Assembly: GCA_947572415.1 (NCBI GenBank)
Contig: CANPBT010000003.1
Span: 1 to 64,000 of the forward strand
Direction of reading: 5' to 3'
DNA length: 64,000 nt
From: an uncultured Clostridia bacterium
GTDB lineage: Bacteria; Bacillota; Clostridia; Christensenellales; Borkfalkiaceae
How positions within the stretch are numbered: the first letter of the stretch is position 1; each line of letters starts with the position of its first letter. Below, piece by piece: positions 54,190-63,259 of the stretch. The notes under the pieces were generated by a model. That model was not told the DNA's origin and ran no database searches. It saw only the letters and a program-made list of their open reading frames with translations. The position numbers were made by a program, and so were the translations under genes.

Positions 54190-55344
54190 TTACTGCTTAT
54201 CAATCTTTTTACCGTAGACCGCGGAAATATTGTTCGCGTATTTCTGCATATTGTCGCAGGATTTCAACGGCACGGTGCTTTCATACTCGTTCAACTTTTT
54301 AAGCTGCTCGCGGGAAAGTCGCGCCGGCACCTCAATTTCGACGGTTACGTAAAGGTTGCCCGTTCCGTTAACCGTTTTGACGCCCTTGCCGCGGATGCAG
54401 AAACGCGTCCCCGACGGCGTGCATTCGGGTACGCTCAGCTCGATAGTGTCCTCTATGCCGGGGACGATTATTCTGCCGCCCTCCACCGCCGTTCTGTATG
54501 AAATGGGCACTGTTACGTACAAGTCTCTGTCCTCGCGCTTTAACAGCTTGTGCGGCTCTATGCGGAAATAAATGTACAAATCGCCGCTTTCACCGCCGCC
54601 CCCCGCCGCCTGACCGAAGCCGCGCTTCCTCAAACTGCTGTCCTTATCGACGCCTGCGGGGATATTGACGGTAAACCGCGTTTCCTTTCTGAGGAAGCCC
54701 TTGCCCTTGCAGTCGGGGCATTTATCGAGGATTTGCCTGCCCGAGCCGTTGCAATCGGGGCAGACACCAACTTGTATGGTTCTGCCGAAAATGGTATCCT
54801 GCTGGTATTTGATTCTGCCGCTGCCGCCGCAGCACGTACACACCTTGAAAGCGGTGCCCGTGCGCGCGCCCGTGCCCTTGCACGCGGCGCAGGGCTCGTT
54901 GCGCATATAGCTTATCTCTTTTGTGCAGCCCTTAATCGCGTCGAGGAATGAAAGGTATACCGTCTGCTCGATATCCGCCCCGCGCGCCTTTTTCTGCTCT
55001 GCCCCGCCGAAGCCGCCGCCACCGAACGGGTTGCCGCCGCCGAACATCGAGCTTAAAATATCCTCGAAACCGCCCATACCGCCAAAGCCGCCGCCACCGA
55101 ACGGGTTGCCGCCGCCCGACATACCGGGGTGCGACAGCTCGAAATCGTACTGCTTGCGCTTCTGCTCGTCGGAAAGGATTGCGTTAGCTTCGTTTATCTC
55201 TTTGAATTTTTCCGCGGCAGCTTTATCGCCGGGGTGAAAATCGGGGTGATACTGCTTAGCAAGCTTTCTGTACGCAGACTTAATTTCGTCCTGCGTCGCG
55301 GTTTTCGATATTCCAAGAATATCATAATAGTTTTTTGTTGACAT
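54190..55344 (-). CDS. dnaJ: Chaperone protein DnaJ
   Basis: A 384-residue Hsp40 co-chaperone that stimulates DnaK. The J domain (~4-70) has the HPD motif at ~33-35. A Gly/Phe-rich region follows (~73-115, GGGGFGGMGGFEDI). Four zinc-binding CxxCxGxG-type motifs come next (CAACKGTG, CTCCGGSG, CPDCNGSG, CPDCKGKG), then the C-terminal substrate-binding domains. Complete and of normal length. It is the third gene of grpE-dnaK-dnaJ, separated from dnaK by ~190 bp containing hairpins. Confidence 0.97.
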   Translation of the reverse strand: MSTKNYYDILGISKTATQDEIKSAYRKLAKQYHPDFHPGDKAAAEKFKEINEANAILSDEQKRKQYDFELSHPGMSGGGNPFGGGGFGGMGGFEDILSSMFGGGNPFGGGGFGGAEQKKARGADIEQTVYLSFLDAIKGCTKEISYMRNEPCAACKGTGARTGTAFKVCTCCGGSGRIKYQQDTIFGRTIQVGVCPDCNGSGRQILDKCPDCKGKGFLRKETRFTVNIPAGVDKDSSLRKRGFGQAAGGGGESGDLYIYFRIEPHKLLKREDRDLYVTVPISYRTAVEGGRIIVPGIEDTIELSVPECTPSGTRFCIRGKGVKTVNGTGNLYVTVEIEVPARLSREQLKKLNEYESTVPLKSCDNMQKYANNISAVYGKKIDKQ

Positions 55345-55360
55345 TGTTTTACCTTAGCAT

Positions 55361-55414
55361 CCTCATCCGTCATTGCCTTTCGGCAAAGACACCTTCCCCT
55401 ACTTGGGGAAGGCT
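55361..55414. repeat. Partial dispersed hairpin repeat between dnaK and dnaJ
   Basis: The second half of the dispersed element: CCTCATCCGTC, the hairpin TTGCCTTTCGGCAA and CCTTCCCCTACTTGGGGAAGG. Confidence 0.75.
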
Positions 55415-55437
55415 AAATTTTTGATAAATTACGCCGA

Positions 55438-55480
55438 AATGCGACAAGGCGGAATTCACTTCCGCCGTTAAGTCGCATTA
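55438..55480. other. Long hairpin downstream of dnaK
   Basis: AATGCGAC and GTCGCATT enclose GGCGGAA-TTCAC-TTCCGCC, forming a two-part stem of 15 bp. No T-run follows on the minus strand, so it may slow decay of the dnaK message or partly attenuate dnaJ rather than terminate. Confidence 0.5.
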
Positions 55481-55533
55481 CGTCCTTATTAACCTCACGG
55501 AAAATATGCGTAAGCAGATTTTCGTGAAATATA

Positions 55534-57330
55534 TTAGTGCTGCCTGAACTCGGTATCGTCGTCGCCGCCGTTGTTGTCGGGCGCGCCCTGCGCGCCGCCC
55601 GCCTGCTGATACATTTTGGCGATTACGGGCTGAATTTCGGTCTGCAACGTTTCCATCGCAGCTTTGACGCGGTCGTTATCGCCCGACTCGAGCTCGCCTT
55701 TCGCCTTTGCAACTGCGTCCTCAACCGTCTTTTTGTCGTCCTCCGACAGCTTGTCGCCCGCTTCCTTGACAGTCTTTTCAAGGCTGTCTATCATACTTTC
55801 GAGGTTGTTTTTGTTGTCAACAGCCTCCTTGCGCTTTTTATCCTCTTCCGCGTATCTCTCCGCGTCCTTGACGGCTTTGTCGATATCCTCTTCGGAAAGA
55901 TTTGTCGAAGCGGTTATGGTTATATTCGTGCTCTTGCCCGTACCCAAATCTTTCGCGGTTACGTTTACTATGCCGTTCGCGTCGACGTCGAAAGTAACTT
56001 CTATCTGAGGCACGCCGCGGGGTGCGGGAGGTATATCGGTGAGCATGAATTTGCCGAGCGACTTGTTGTCGCGCGCGAACTTTCTTTCGCCCTGCAACAC
56101 GTTGATTTCAACGCCGGGCTGATTGTCCGCCGCGGTAGAGAACACCTGGCTCTTCTTCACGGGTATGGTAGTATTTCTCTCGATAAGCGGAGTGGAAACG
56201 CCGCCCAGAGTTTCTATGCCGAGGGTCAGAGGCATTACGTCGAGCAACAAAACGTCCTTTACTTCGCCCGATAAAACGCCGCCCTGAATCGCCGCGCCTA
56301 TCGCAACGCACTCGTCGGGGTTGATGCCCTTGAACGGCTCCTTGCCGGTCACGCTCTTGACCTTATCGAATACGGCGGGGATACGCGTCGAACCGCCGAC
56401 CATAATTACTTTCGTAATGTCGTTGTAGCTCAGTCCCGCGTCCTCCATTGCCTTGCGCATGGGCTCGACCGTTCTGTCAACGAGGTCTGCCGTAAGCGAA
56501 TCGAACTTCTGTTTCGACAAATCTATATCGAGGTGCTGAGGCGCGCCGTCCACAACAGTTATGAAAGGCAGGTTGATATTCGTCGTGCTCATACCCGAAA
56601 GCTCGATTTTCGCCTTTTCCGCAGCCTCTTTGAGCCTCTGCATTGCCATTTTATCCTTGGATAGGTCAACGCCCGTATCCTTTTTGAACGTATCCACAAG
56701 GTAATCCATAACCTTTGCGTCGAAGTCGTCGCCGCCGAGACGGGTATCGCCGTTAGTTGCGAGCACTTCGAAAACGCCGTCGCCGATTTCGAGAATGGAA
56801 ACGTCGAACGTGCCGCCGCCGAGGTCGTAAATCATTACCTTCTGGCTGCCCTCCTGCTTGTCGAGCCCGTAAGCGAGCGCGGCCGCAGTCGGCTCGTTAA
56901 TGATACGGAGCACGTTAAGCCCGGCTATCTTGCCCGCGTCTTTGGTTGCCTGACGCTGCGAATCGTTGAAATATGCGGGGCAGGTAATAACCGCGTCGGT
57001 CACCTTGCCGCCGAGATAACTTTCGGCGTCCGCTTTCAGTTTGGAAAGCACCATTGCGGAAATTTCCTGCGGGGAATATCCCTTATCGATATTTACCTTA
57101 TAGGATTCGCCCATATGGCGCTTGATTGATATTACTGTTTTGTCGGGCTGCGCAACCGCAAGCCTTTTTGCCGCCTGACCTACGATACGGCTGCCGTCCG
57201 CCTTAAACGATACGACGGAGGGCGTGGTTCTGTTGCCCTCGCTGTTGGCGATTACGACGGGCTCGCCGCCTTCCATTACCGCCACGCATGAGTTGGTCGT
57301 TCCTAAATCTATACCTATTACTTTTCCCAT
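55534..57330 (-). CDS. dnaK: Chaperone protein DnaK
   Basis: A 598-residue Hsp70. It starts [22 protein letters not shown] and includes the ATPase motifs [17 protein letters not shown] and [13 protein letters not shown], the linker region [19 protein letters not shown] and the substrate-binding domain. The C-terminus is a Gly/Asp-rich tail ending DDDTEFRQH rather than the more usual EVKDD-like end. It follows grpE after 40 bp. Confidence 0.98.
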   Translation of the reverse strand: MGKVIGIDLGTTNSCVAVMEGGEPVVIANSEGNRTTPSVVSFKADGSRIVGQAAKRLAVAQPDKTVISIKRHMGESYKVNIDKGYSPQEISAMVLSKLKADAESYLGGKVTDAVITCPAYFNDSQRQATKDAGKIAGLNVLRIINEPTAAALAYGLDKQEGSQKVMIYDLGGGTFDVSILEIGDGVFEVLATNGDTRLGGDDFDAKVMDYLVDTFKKDTGVDLSKDKMAMQRLKEAAEKAKIELSGMSTTNINLPFITVVDGAPQHLDIDLSKQKFDSLTADLVDRTVEPMRKAMEDAGLSYNDITKVIMVGGSTRIPAVFDKVKSVTGKEPFKGINPDECVAIGAAIQGGVLSGEVKDVLLLDVMPLTLGIETLGGVSTPLIERNTTIPVKKSQVFSTAADNQPGVEINVLQGERKFARDNKSLGKFMLTDIPPAPRGVPQIEVTFDVDANGIVNVTAKDLGTGKSTNITITASTNLSEEDIDKAVKDAERYAEEDKKRKEAVDNKNNLESMIDSLEKTVKEAGDKLSEDDKKTVEDAVAKAKGELESGDNDRVKAAMETLQTEIQPVIAKMYQQAGGAQGAPDNNGGDDDTEFRQH

Positions 57331-57370
57331 AAAATACTCCTTTTTCCTCGTCGTTTTTATTTTAAAATTT

Positions 57371-57940
57371 TTAAATAGTTACCGAAACCTGTGCGAAACG
57401 GATTACTTTCTCTTTCGTCCTGTAACCTTTTTTAAGGATTTGCTTGACGGTGTTGGGGGCTTCGCCCTCTTCGCAGGGGAAGTTCATAACGGCCTCCGCC
57501 ACGCTTTCGTCAAACTCGTCGCCGACCGAAAGGGGGATTTCTTCCACGCCCATAGACGCAAGTATGTTCTTGAAATTCTTGATTACCTTGTCTATGCCCG
57601 CTTTCGTCTTTTCGTCCGAAGCGGAGTCAAGCGCGTACCCGAACGTATCGGCTACGGGCAGAAGCTTCAAAACGGACTCCGCCGCGCCGTCCGCATACGC
57701 CCTCGAAACAGCCTGCGCGTTGCGTTTACGGTAATTGTCGTATTCCGCGGAAACGGCGTACCACTTCCTCTTATACTCTTCCGCAAGCGCCTTTGCTTTA
57801 TCAAGCTCGTCCTCTTCTTCGGGCAGGGGCAGGGTCGGGTCTATGCCGGGTTCGGTTTTCTCTTCCTCTATGGGAAGCTCTTCATTCCGTTCTTCTTCGT
57901 TTTCGGGTAGTTTATCTTTTTTATCTGACATTTCGCTCAT
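57371..57940 (-). CDS. grpE: Nucleotide exchange factor GrpE
   Basis: A 189-residue protein with an acidic N-terminus, a long helix ([53 protein letters not shown]) and a C-terminal beta domain ending [14 protein letters not shown]. It releases ADP from DnaK. It is the first gene of the grpE-dnaK-dnaJ group. No hrcA precedes it and no CIRCE element (GCACTC-type inverted repeat) was found upstream. Confidence 0.95.
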   Translation of the reverse strand: MSEMSDKKDKLPENEEERNEELPIEEEKTEPGIDPTLPLPEEEDELDKAKALAEEYKRKWYAVSAEYDNYRKRNAQAVSRAYADGAAESVLKLLPVADTFGYALDSASDEKTKAGIDKVIKNFKNILASMGVEEIPLSVGDEFDESVAEAVMNFPCEEGEAPNTVKQILKKGYRTKEKVIRFAQVSVTI

Positions 57941-58057
57941 TTAACCTTGACCGTCTTTTTTCTACAATATTAATATAAAGCTTTAACGGCAAAGTTAAAC
58001 AAAAAAGTTACATATTTTTTGCATAATTCGGTTTTATGCGTATTTTTCTTAAAAAAC

Positions 58058-58084
58058 AAGGCGTCCGCACAACGCGAACGCCTT
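58058..58084 (-). terminator. Terminator of the small lipoprotein gene
   Basis: Stem AAGGCGTCCGC / GCGAACGCCTT with one mismatch; the minus strand continues GTTTTTTAAG. Confidence 0.8.
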
Positions 58085-58109
58085 ATAAATCTTTTATATG
58101 TACGATAAT

Positions 58110-58499
58110 TTAAGCATTTCTGAATATATCCAGCGCTTTAAGAAGGTCAAGCGTAATCAGATAGCAGTTGCCGTTGATAAAGCTGGTCTCTTCCATTTTC
58201 GTGTAAACGGTTTCGCCGAGAACCTCTTTAAGAGTATCCTCCGAGGGGAATTTTATTACCGTTGCAACGGACGCGTCCTTTTTGCAGGCAATAACCTTGT
58301 ATTTGCTTATTTCCTTTTTCTGTTCGTCGTTAAGAAGCTTCAAAAGGTCGGAGCTTTCTTCCGCTTTGACAGAAGTCACTTCATAGCCCGCGTTTTTAAA
58401 CGCCCTTTCTATGCTGCCGGATTTATCGCAACCCGTTAAAGCAAACGCCAGAACGACAACAAGCAATGCAGAACAAACTGCCGCTATAACCTTTTTCAT
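58110..58499 (-). CDS. Small lipoprotein of unknown function
   Basis: A 129-residue protein with a lipoprotein signal (MKKVIAAVCSALLVVVLAFALTGC; Cys ~24). The mature part (DKSGSIERAFKNAGYEVTSVKAEESSDLLKLLNDEQKKEI...) looks alpha/beta, with GYEV opening a strand. No family recognised. It sits between grpE and the GtrA-like gene as a single-gene unit with its own terminator and a GGAGG Shine-Dalgarno. Confidence 0.75.
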   Translation of the reverse strand: MKKVIAAVCSALLVVVLAFALTGCDKSGSIERAFKNAGYEVTSVKAEESSDLLKLLNDEQKKEISKYKVIACKKDASVATVIKFPSEDTLKEVLGETVYTKMEETSFINGNCYLITLDLLKALDIFRNA

Positions 58500-58620
58500 A
58501 TTTGTAATCCTCCAAAAAAATATTTGTATCTGTATTATACCACCTCGCCCGCAAATGTCAAGTAAAATCCGAAAAATAGCCTCGAAGAATATTTGCCGAA
58601 CGCTCAGTAAGCAGTTATAA

Positions 58621-58645
58621 ACCCCCGCGCCGTTACGGCGCGGGG
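58621..58645 (-). terminator. Terminator of the GtrA-like gene
   Basis: Stem CCCCCGCGCC / GGCGCGGGGG with a short GTAA-type loop, followed on the minus strand by TTTATAA. Confidence 0.75.
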
Positions 58646-58658
58646 GTTATATGAAATT

Positions 58659-59741
58659 TTATGCCGCAACGGGTGCGCCGCAGATTTCGTGGAAAGCTTT
58701 TTCCTTTTCTTCCTTCGCCTGAATAGCTTCGACAGCGGAGTCGAAATATTTCTGTATTTTTTCGGGGAAAGCTTCTTTTTCCGCTTTAGCTTTTTCAAGC
58801 TTTTCCGCGGGTGCGTTTTCGGCGGTCAGCTTTTCGAATTTAGCGTCTGCCTTTTCGCCGTTCTTTACAACCGCGAGATAGCTCATAACCTTTGCGTTGA
58901 CCTGAGATTTAGCCTTGAAGTAATCCTTTTCGGTGTTGGATTTAAGCGCTTTATCCTCCCAGAGCTCCATTTTTGCTTTCGCCTTTTCGATTTTCTCCGC
59001 GGGTGCGTTCTCGGCGACAAGTTTTTCGTATTTTGCTTTCGCTTTCTTCGCCATCTTGTTGTTATCGGGGAAGATAATCATAAAGATGAAGAAGAATATT
59101 ACCATTGCGATACCGCCCTGCGCAATCATTGCGAGTATCGAGCTTACTTCATAAGGCAGATAGTAGTTCGAGATAGGAAGCCACAAATTGTTAATAGCGT
59201 CGCAGAACAGGTTGATAAGCACCCAACCGATAAAGTACCACATTGCCTGCCAGTAAGGGTTGCCGTGCGAGCGGTACGTGATGTTTCTTTGCAGGGGGAA
59301 GTTGATAACCTGCGCAAGGAAAGTCGCTATCTTGAATGCAAGGAAGTAGCCGAGGCCGCCGCCTATGATAACTTCGCCGGCTTTGTTATAGTTTATTTCA
59401 TTACCTAAAATACTCCAATTATAAGTAAGTTCGCCTATTGTAATGGGTACTTTGGGCACCATAAACTCTTTTGCGGCAAGCTCCAATCCGAATAGCTGGG
59501 GCAGGAACATAAGTATGAGTATCTGAACGATTGTTACGCCTTCCGAGAACACGATAAAGAAGAATACCTTATACACGATAGAAGATAACTTCGGGTGTTT
59601 GTCGCAGAAGCCGTACCATACGCCCAGCCACCAGCGCCAGATTTTCTGGAAAAAGCGCAGAAACGCGTTTTCCGAGAGAGGTTTGAGTTGGGCGGTTATA
59701 TCCGCCGCGGTAAGTTGTTTAGCTTCTTCACTCATTTTCAT
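58659..59741 (-). CDS. GtrA-like membrane protein with duplicated charged tail
   Basis: A 360-residue protein. Residues ~45-235 have four or five membrane segments, and ATFLAQVINFPLQRNITYRSHGNPYWQ is the GtrA-like signature. GtrA proteins help move polyprenyl-linked sugars across the membrane. The last ~120 residues are a cytoplasmic Lys/Ala/Glu-rich helix with a repeated unit (KYEKLVAENAPAEKIEKAKAK and KFEKLTAENAPAEKLEKAKAE). It directly follows the GH3 gene with a 16-bp gap, so the two are likely co-transcribed. Confidence 0.8.
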   Translation of the reverse strand: MKMSEEAKQLTAADITAQLKPLSENAFLRFFQKIWRWWLGVWYGFCDKHPKLSSIVYKVFFFIVFSEGVTIVQILILMFLPQLFGLELAAKEFMVPKVPITIGELTYNWSILGNEINYNKAGEVIIGGGLGYFLAFKIATFLAQVINFPLQRNITYRSHGNPYWQAMWYFIGWVLINLFCDAINNLWLPISNYYLPYEVSSILAMIAQGGIAMVIFFFIFMIIFPDNNKMAKKAKAKYEKLVAENAPAEKIEKAKAKMELWEDKALKSNTEKDYFKAKSQVNAKVMSYLAVVKNGEKADAKFEKLTAENAPAEKLEKAKAEKEAFPEKIQKYFDSAVEAIQAKEEKEKAFHEICGAPVAA

Positions 59742-59757
59742 TCTTTCCTTTTTTTAT

Positions 59758-62166
59758 TTATTTTTTATTTTTTTGTTTTTTAACTTTTTCTTTGGATAAG
59801 AACCTGCCTATGCCCTTGAAAAGATGCCCGTTGAACATCATAAGCATAGCCTCCATCTGGCGCCTCGACATACCGCCGAACTTAGCCATACCGCGTATGG
59901 GCTGATGCACGACGCCCATAACCAGCGTGTTTGCAACGTCGCGTTTGCCTATCTTGCGCAGGAATTTGACCGCGAAGTTAATGGCGCCCGCAAACAGTCT
60001 GCCGACCCAGCGTTTGGAGTATTTCAAATCGGCGACGGTGCAGTTTTCGTGAATGACCATTCTCTTCTTTTTATAGAAGTTATAGCCCGATTTGGGTATT
60101 TCCCTGCCCAAAAGCTCGGTAAACTCCTCGTCGGAAACGCGCTCCGCCTTGCCGCTGTAATACGAGGGGAGCTTTTCGGGGTCATAAGGCATAACCTCCG
60201 TCGTGCCCTCTCTTTCGACCGCCGTTTCGAGGCGGATATCCTCTACGCTCGCGCCGATATAAATCTGATATTCGCCGCCCTCTACTTCCCACTTATTCGT
60301 CTTTACGTTGAAGTAACGGAAAGTTTTATCGTCGAACGGTATGGTGACGCGCGCGCTTTCGCCCTTTTCGATAAACGTCTTTTTAAAGCCTTTCAACTCT
60401 TTTGCGGGGCGGAAAACTCTGCCGGCCTTTTTACCGACGTAAAGCTGAGCGACCTCCGCTCCGTCGAAATCGCCGGTGTTCTTTATCGTGAACGTTACGC
60501 CGTTTTCGTCCGCGACTATATCCGAGTATTCGAAAGTAGTGTACGAAAGCCCGAAGCCGAACGGATACGCGACGGGCACGTTAGCCGTATCGTAATATCT
60601 GTAGCCTATAAATAATCCCTCGCGATACTCGACCGTCATCTGTTTTCCGGGGAAGAACGCCGCCGAGGAGCAATCCTTGTATTTTACGGGGAATGTTTCG
60701 GCAAGCTTACCCGAGGGGTTCACTTTACCGACAAGCACGTCCGCAACTGCGCCCGCGCCCGCCTGACCGGTTAAGCAAGCGTAAACTATCGCGTCCGAGC
60801 TTCTCGCCCAGCCCGTCTCTATAGAGCTGCCGCAGGACAGCACGAGCACGAGTTTTTTCGCGAAAACGCGCACCTGCTTGAAAAGCTCTATCTGGTTTTT
60901 GGGAATGCTTATGTGCTCTCTGTCGAGCCCCTCCGCCTCGCTCACTTCGTCGAGCCCGAGGCAAAGCACCACTACTTCGGCTTGTTTTGCAAGCTTGACC
61001 GCCTTTTTGACGAGCTTTGATTTTTTCTTGCCGTAACGGTCGAAACCCTTTTCATAGCCTATCACCTTAACGCCTTTAAGCGTGTTTTTAAGGCAGTCGA
61101 GCTTGGTAGGGTTAACTATCGAGGAGCCCGCGCCCTGATATCTGGGCTTATCCGCAAAGTCGCCTATAAGCGCGACTTTTACGTCCTCCGCAAGGGGAAG
61201 TATGCCGTCGTTCTTTAAAAGCACAACGCTTTCGTCGGCGCATTTTTTGGCAAGCGCGTGGTGCTCCTCCGCGTCGAAGCCGTTTTCGCCCTTTTTGCCG
61301 GTGCCCGTCGTCTGCTCGACGAGGGTGAGTATCCTCATTACGCATTCGTCGACGTATTTGATATCGAGCTCGCCGCTTTCAACCGCCTTGACTATATCGT
61401 CGGCGCCGTATCTGCACGCGGGCATTTCGAGGTCGGAGCCCGCTATGGTGGAATTGACTTTATTGTTCGTGCCCGCCCAGTCGGAAATTACCACGCCTTC
61501 GTAGCCCCATTCGCCGCGAAGTATGTCGCGCAGAAGGTGCACGTTTTCATCGGCGTGCGTTCCGTTGAGCTTGTTGTATGAGGTCATTATCGAGCGGGTG
61601 CCGCCCTCTTTGACCGCCATTTCGAATGCCGTAAGATAAATTTCGCGTAAGGTTCTTTCGTCGATAACCGAGTCGTTAACCATACGACGCTCTTCCTGGT
61701 TGTTTGCCGCAAAGTGCTTCACGCAGGCGGAGGTGCCGTTTTTCTGGATACCGCGAATATACGCCGACGCCATTTTACCAGCGAGATAGGGGTCTTCGGA
61801 AAAATACTCGAAGTTTCTGCCGCAACGGGGGTTGCGCTTCATGTTGGTGCCGGGGCCGAGCAATACGTTTACTTTCTGTGCCGCGGCCTCTTCGCCGAGC
61901 GCTTCGCCCATTTTTTCGCCGAGCTCGTCGTTCCAGCTGTTTGCCATGGCCGCCGCCGTCGGGAAGCAGGTCGCGGGGATACTTGCGTTTAACCCGAGGT
62001 GGTCGGCTGCCGCCGCCTGCTTTCTGATACCGTGAGGCCCGTCCGAAAGAAACAGAGAGGGGATATCCCACTCCTTGTAGTCTTTCGATTGCCAGAAGTC
62101 TTTGCCCGTCATAAGGTCCGCTTTCTGGCGGACGCTCATTTCGCCGATAATTTTTTCTTTATCCAT
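59758..62166 (-). CDS. Glycoside hydrolase family 3 (beta-glucosidase-like)
   Basis: An 802-residue enzyme with the full GH3 layout. It has DGPHGIRKQ, GRNFEYFSEDPYLAGKMASAYIRGIQ, KHFAANNQE (~150-158), and the nucleophile Asp in VVISDW (~229). The second domain has SVVLLKNDGILPL and NPSGKLAETFPVKY, and a fibronectin-III-like C-terminal domain follows (FGFGLSYTTFEYS...IEKGESARVTIPFD). About 100 C-terminal residues after that are basic and family-atypical. No signal peptide, so probably intracellular. Start at 62166 (AAGGGTGATTGT upstream) fits the family. Contrast it with the degenerate GH3 at 32385. Confidence 0.94.
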   Translation of the reverse strand: MDKEKIIGEMSVRQKADLMTGKDFWQSKDYKEWDIPSLFLSDGPHGIRKQAAAADHLGLNASIPATCFPTAAAMANSWNDELGEKMGEALGEEAAAQKVNVLLGPGTNMKRNPRCGRNFEYFSEDPYLAGKMASAYIRGIQKNGTSACVKHFAANNQEERRMVNDSVIDERTLREIYLTAFEMAVKEGGTRSIMTSYNKLNGTHADENVHLLRDILRGEWGYEGVVISDWAGTNNKVNSTIAGSDLEMPACRYGADDIVKAVESGELDIKYVDECVMRILTLVEQTTGTGKKGENGFDAEEHHALAKKCADESVVLLKNDGILPLAEDVKVALIGDFADKPRYQGAGSSIVNPTKLDCLKNTLKGVKVIGYEKGFDRYGKKKSKLVKKAVKLAKQAEVVVLCLGLDEVSEAEGLDREHISIPKNQIELFKQVRVFAKKLVLVLSCGSSIETGWARSSDAIVYACLTGQAGAGAVADVLVGKVNPSGKLAETFPVKYKDCSSAAFFPGKQMTVEYREGLFIGYRYYDTANVPVAYPFGFGLSYTTFEYSDIVADENGVTFTIKNTGDFDGAEVAQLYVGKKAGRVFRPAKELKGFKKTFIEKGESARVTIPFDDKTFRYFNVKTNKWEVEGGEYQIYIGASVEDIRLETAVEREGTTEVMPYDPEKLPSYYSGKAERVSDEEFTELLGREIPKSGYNFYKKKRMVIHENCTVADLKYSKRWVGRLFAGAINFAVKFLRKIGKRDVANTLVMGVVHQPIRGMAKFGGMSRRQMEAMLMMFNGHLFKGIGRFLSKEKVKKQKNKK

Positions 62167-62392
62167 ACAATCACCCTTACAAATTATTTTTGTTGCACGA
62201 GGCGCAAAAAATACACGCGCGCGCAATAACCTTTATAACTTGCTATATTGTAACACATTATGATAAAAAAGAAAAGTGTTTTTTCATAAACTGCACTTTT
62301 TTTGACATAAAAGGTAAATTTTAATTAAAATCGCGTAAAAATCGCGCTCCGTCAGGGCTGCCGGACGACTGCAAACCGCAAAAAATTGCTTC

Positions 62393-62421
62393 TTGACAAC
62401 GACAGTCGGGTCTGTTATACT
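62393..62421 (+). promoter_or_regulatory. Promoter giving a near-leaderless CPBP transcript
   Basis: TTGACA (62393-62398), 17-bp spacer, TATACT (62416-62421). The ATG at 62430 starts only 8 bases after the -10 box and no Shine-Dalgarno lies between. Confidence 0.8.
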
Positions 62422-62429
62422 GATTATCA

Positions 62430-63236
62430 ATGAGTAAACTTAAAAACAATTACAAGGAAATAATTTCGCTTACGCTTATAATAGCCGCCGCCGCGCTTAT
62501 GATTGCGGCAGACTACGTCAACGTAAAATTTACGGGGGACGAAGCTTTCGACAGGATGTTGAAAGACGTAATTCTGCGGTTCGTTACGGGCGGAGTGTTT
62601 ACCGCGGTCATAATGCTGCTCGGCACGAAAAGCATGCTCGCGCCTGAATTCGGGCTTTTGCCGAAACAGCTTTTGTGGTGTATCCCGTGCATACTCGTAG
62701 TTCTTGCGAACTTTCCGTATTCGGCGCTCATAAGCGGCGCCGCCGAAATCACCCGCGCCGACCTCGTATGGCTGTTCGTTTTGAAATGCTTCGCCGTAGG
62801 GCTTATGGAGGAAACGCTCTTCCGCGGGCTGGTTCAGCCGACCGTCGCCGACATCTTCAAGCAAAAGCCGTATAAAAATTTACTTACCGTTGCGGTTACC
62901 TCCGCGGTGTTCGGGCTGTTTCACCTTTTAAATTTATTCGCGGGCGCGAACGTAGGCGCAACCCTTTTGCAGGTCGGGTACAGCTTTTTAATAGGCGCCA
63001 TGCTTTCCGCCGTGCTTATAAAAACGGACAATCTGTGGCTGTGCGTTATCTTTCACGCGCTGTTCAACGTGGGCGGAAACATTATAACCGAAACGGGCTC
63101 CGGGCGCTTTCAGGATACCTGCTTCTGGATACTGACCGCAATCGCGGGAGTCATATGCTTTGCGTATATACTCAATTATTTATTAAAACTCGACAGAGAA
63201 AAATCGGACGAAAAAGAGAACGCGGACGGCGAATAA
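62430..63236 (+). CDS. CPBP-family intramembrane metalloprotease
   Basis: A 268-residue protein with about seven or eight membrane helices. CPBP motifs seen: EETLFRG (Glu ~127-128, Arg ~132), FGLFHLLN (His ~165) and CVIFHALFN (His ~209). Family members cleave prenylated or hydrophobic substrates in the membrane and some give bacteriocin immunity. No bacteriocin gene is near. It appears to be translated from a leaderless or very short leader. Confidence 0.92.
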   Translation: MSKLKNNYKEIISLTLIIAAAALMIAADYVNVKFTGDEAFDRMLKDVILRFVTGGVFTAVIMLLGTKSMLAPEFGLLPKQLLWCIPCILVVLANFPYSALISGAAEITRADLVWLFVLKCFAVGLMEETLFRGLVQPTVADIFKQKPYKNLLTVAVTSAVFGLFHLLNLFAGANVGATLLQVGYSFLIGAMLSAVLIKTDNLWLCVIFHALFNVGGNIITETGSGRFQDTCFWILTAIAGVICFAYILNYLLKLDREKSDEKENADGE

Positions 63237-63257
63237 TCCGTCCGCGTATTTATTTTT
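63221..63257 (+). terminator. Terminator of the CPBP gene
   Basis: Stem CGCGGACGG / CCGTCCGCG, which includes the stop codon in the loop, followed by TATTTATTTTTTAT. Confidence 0.8.
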
Positions 63258-63259
63258 TA

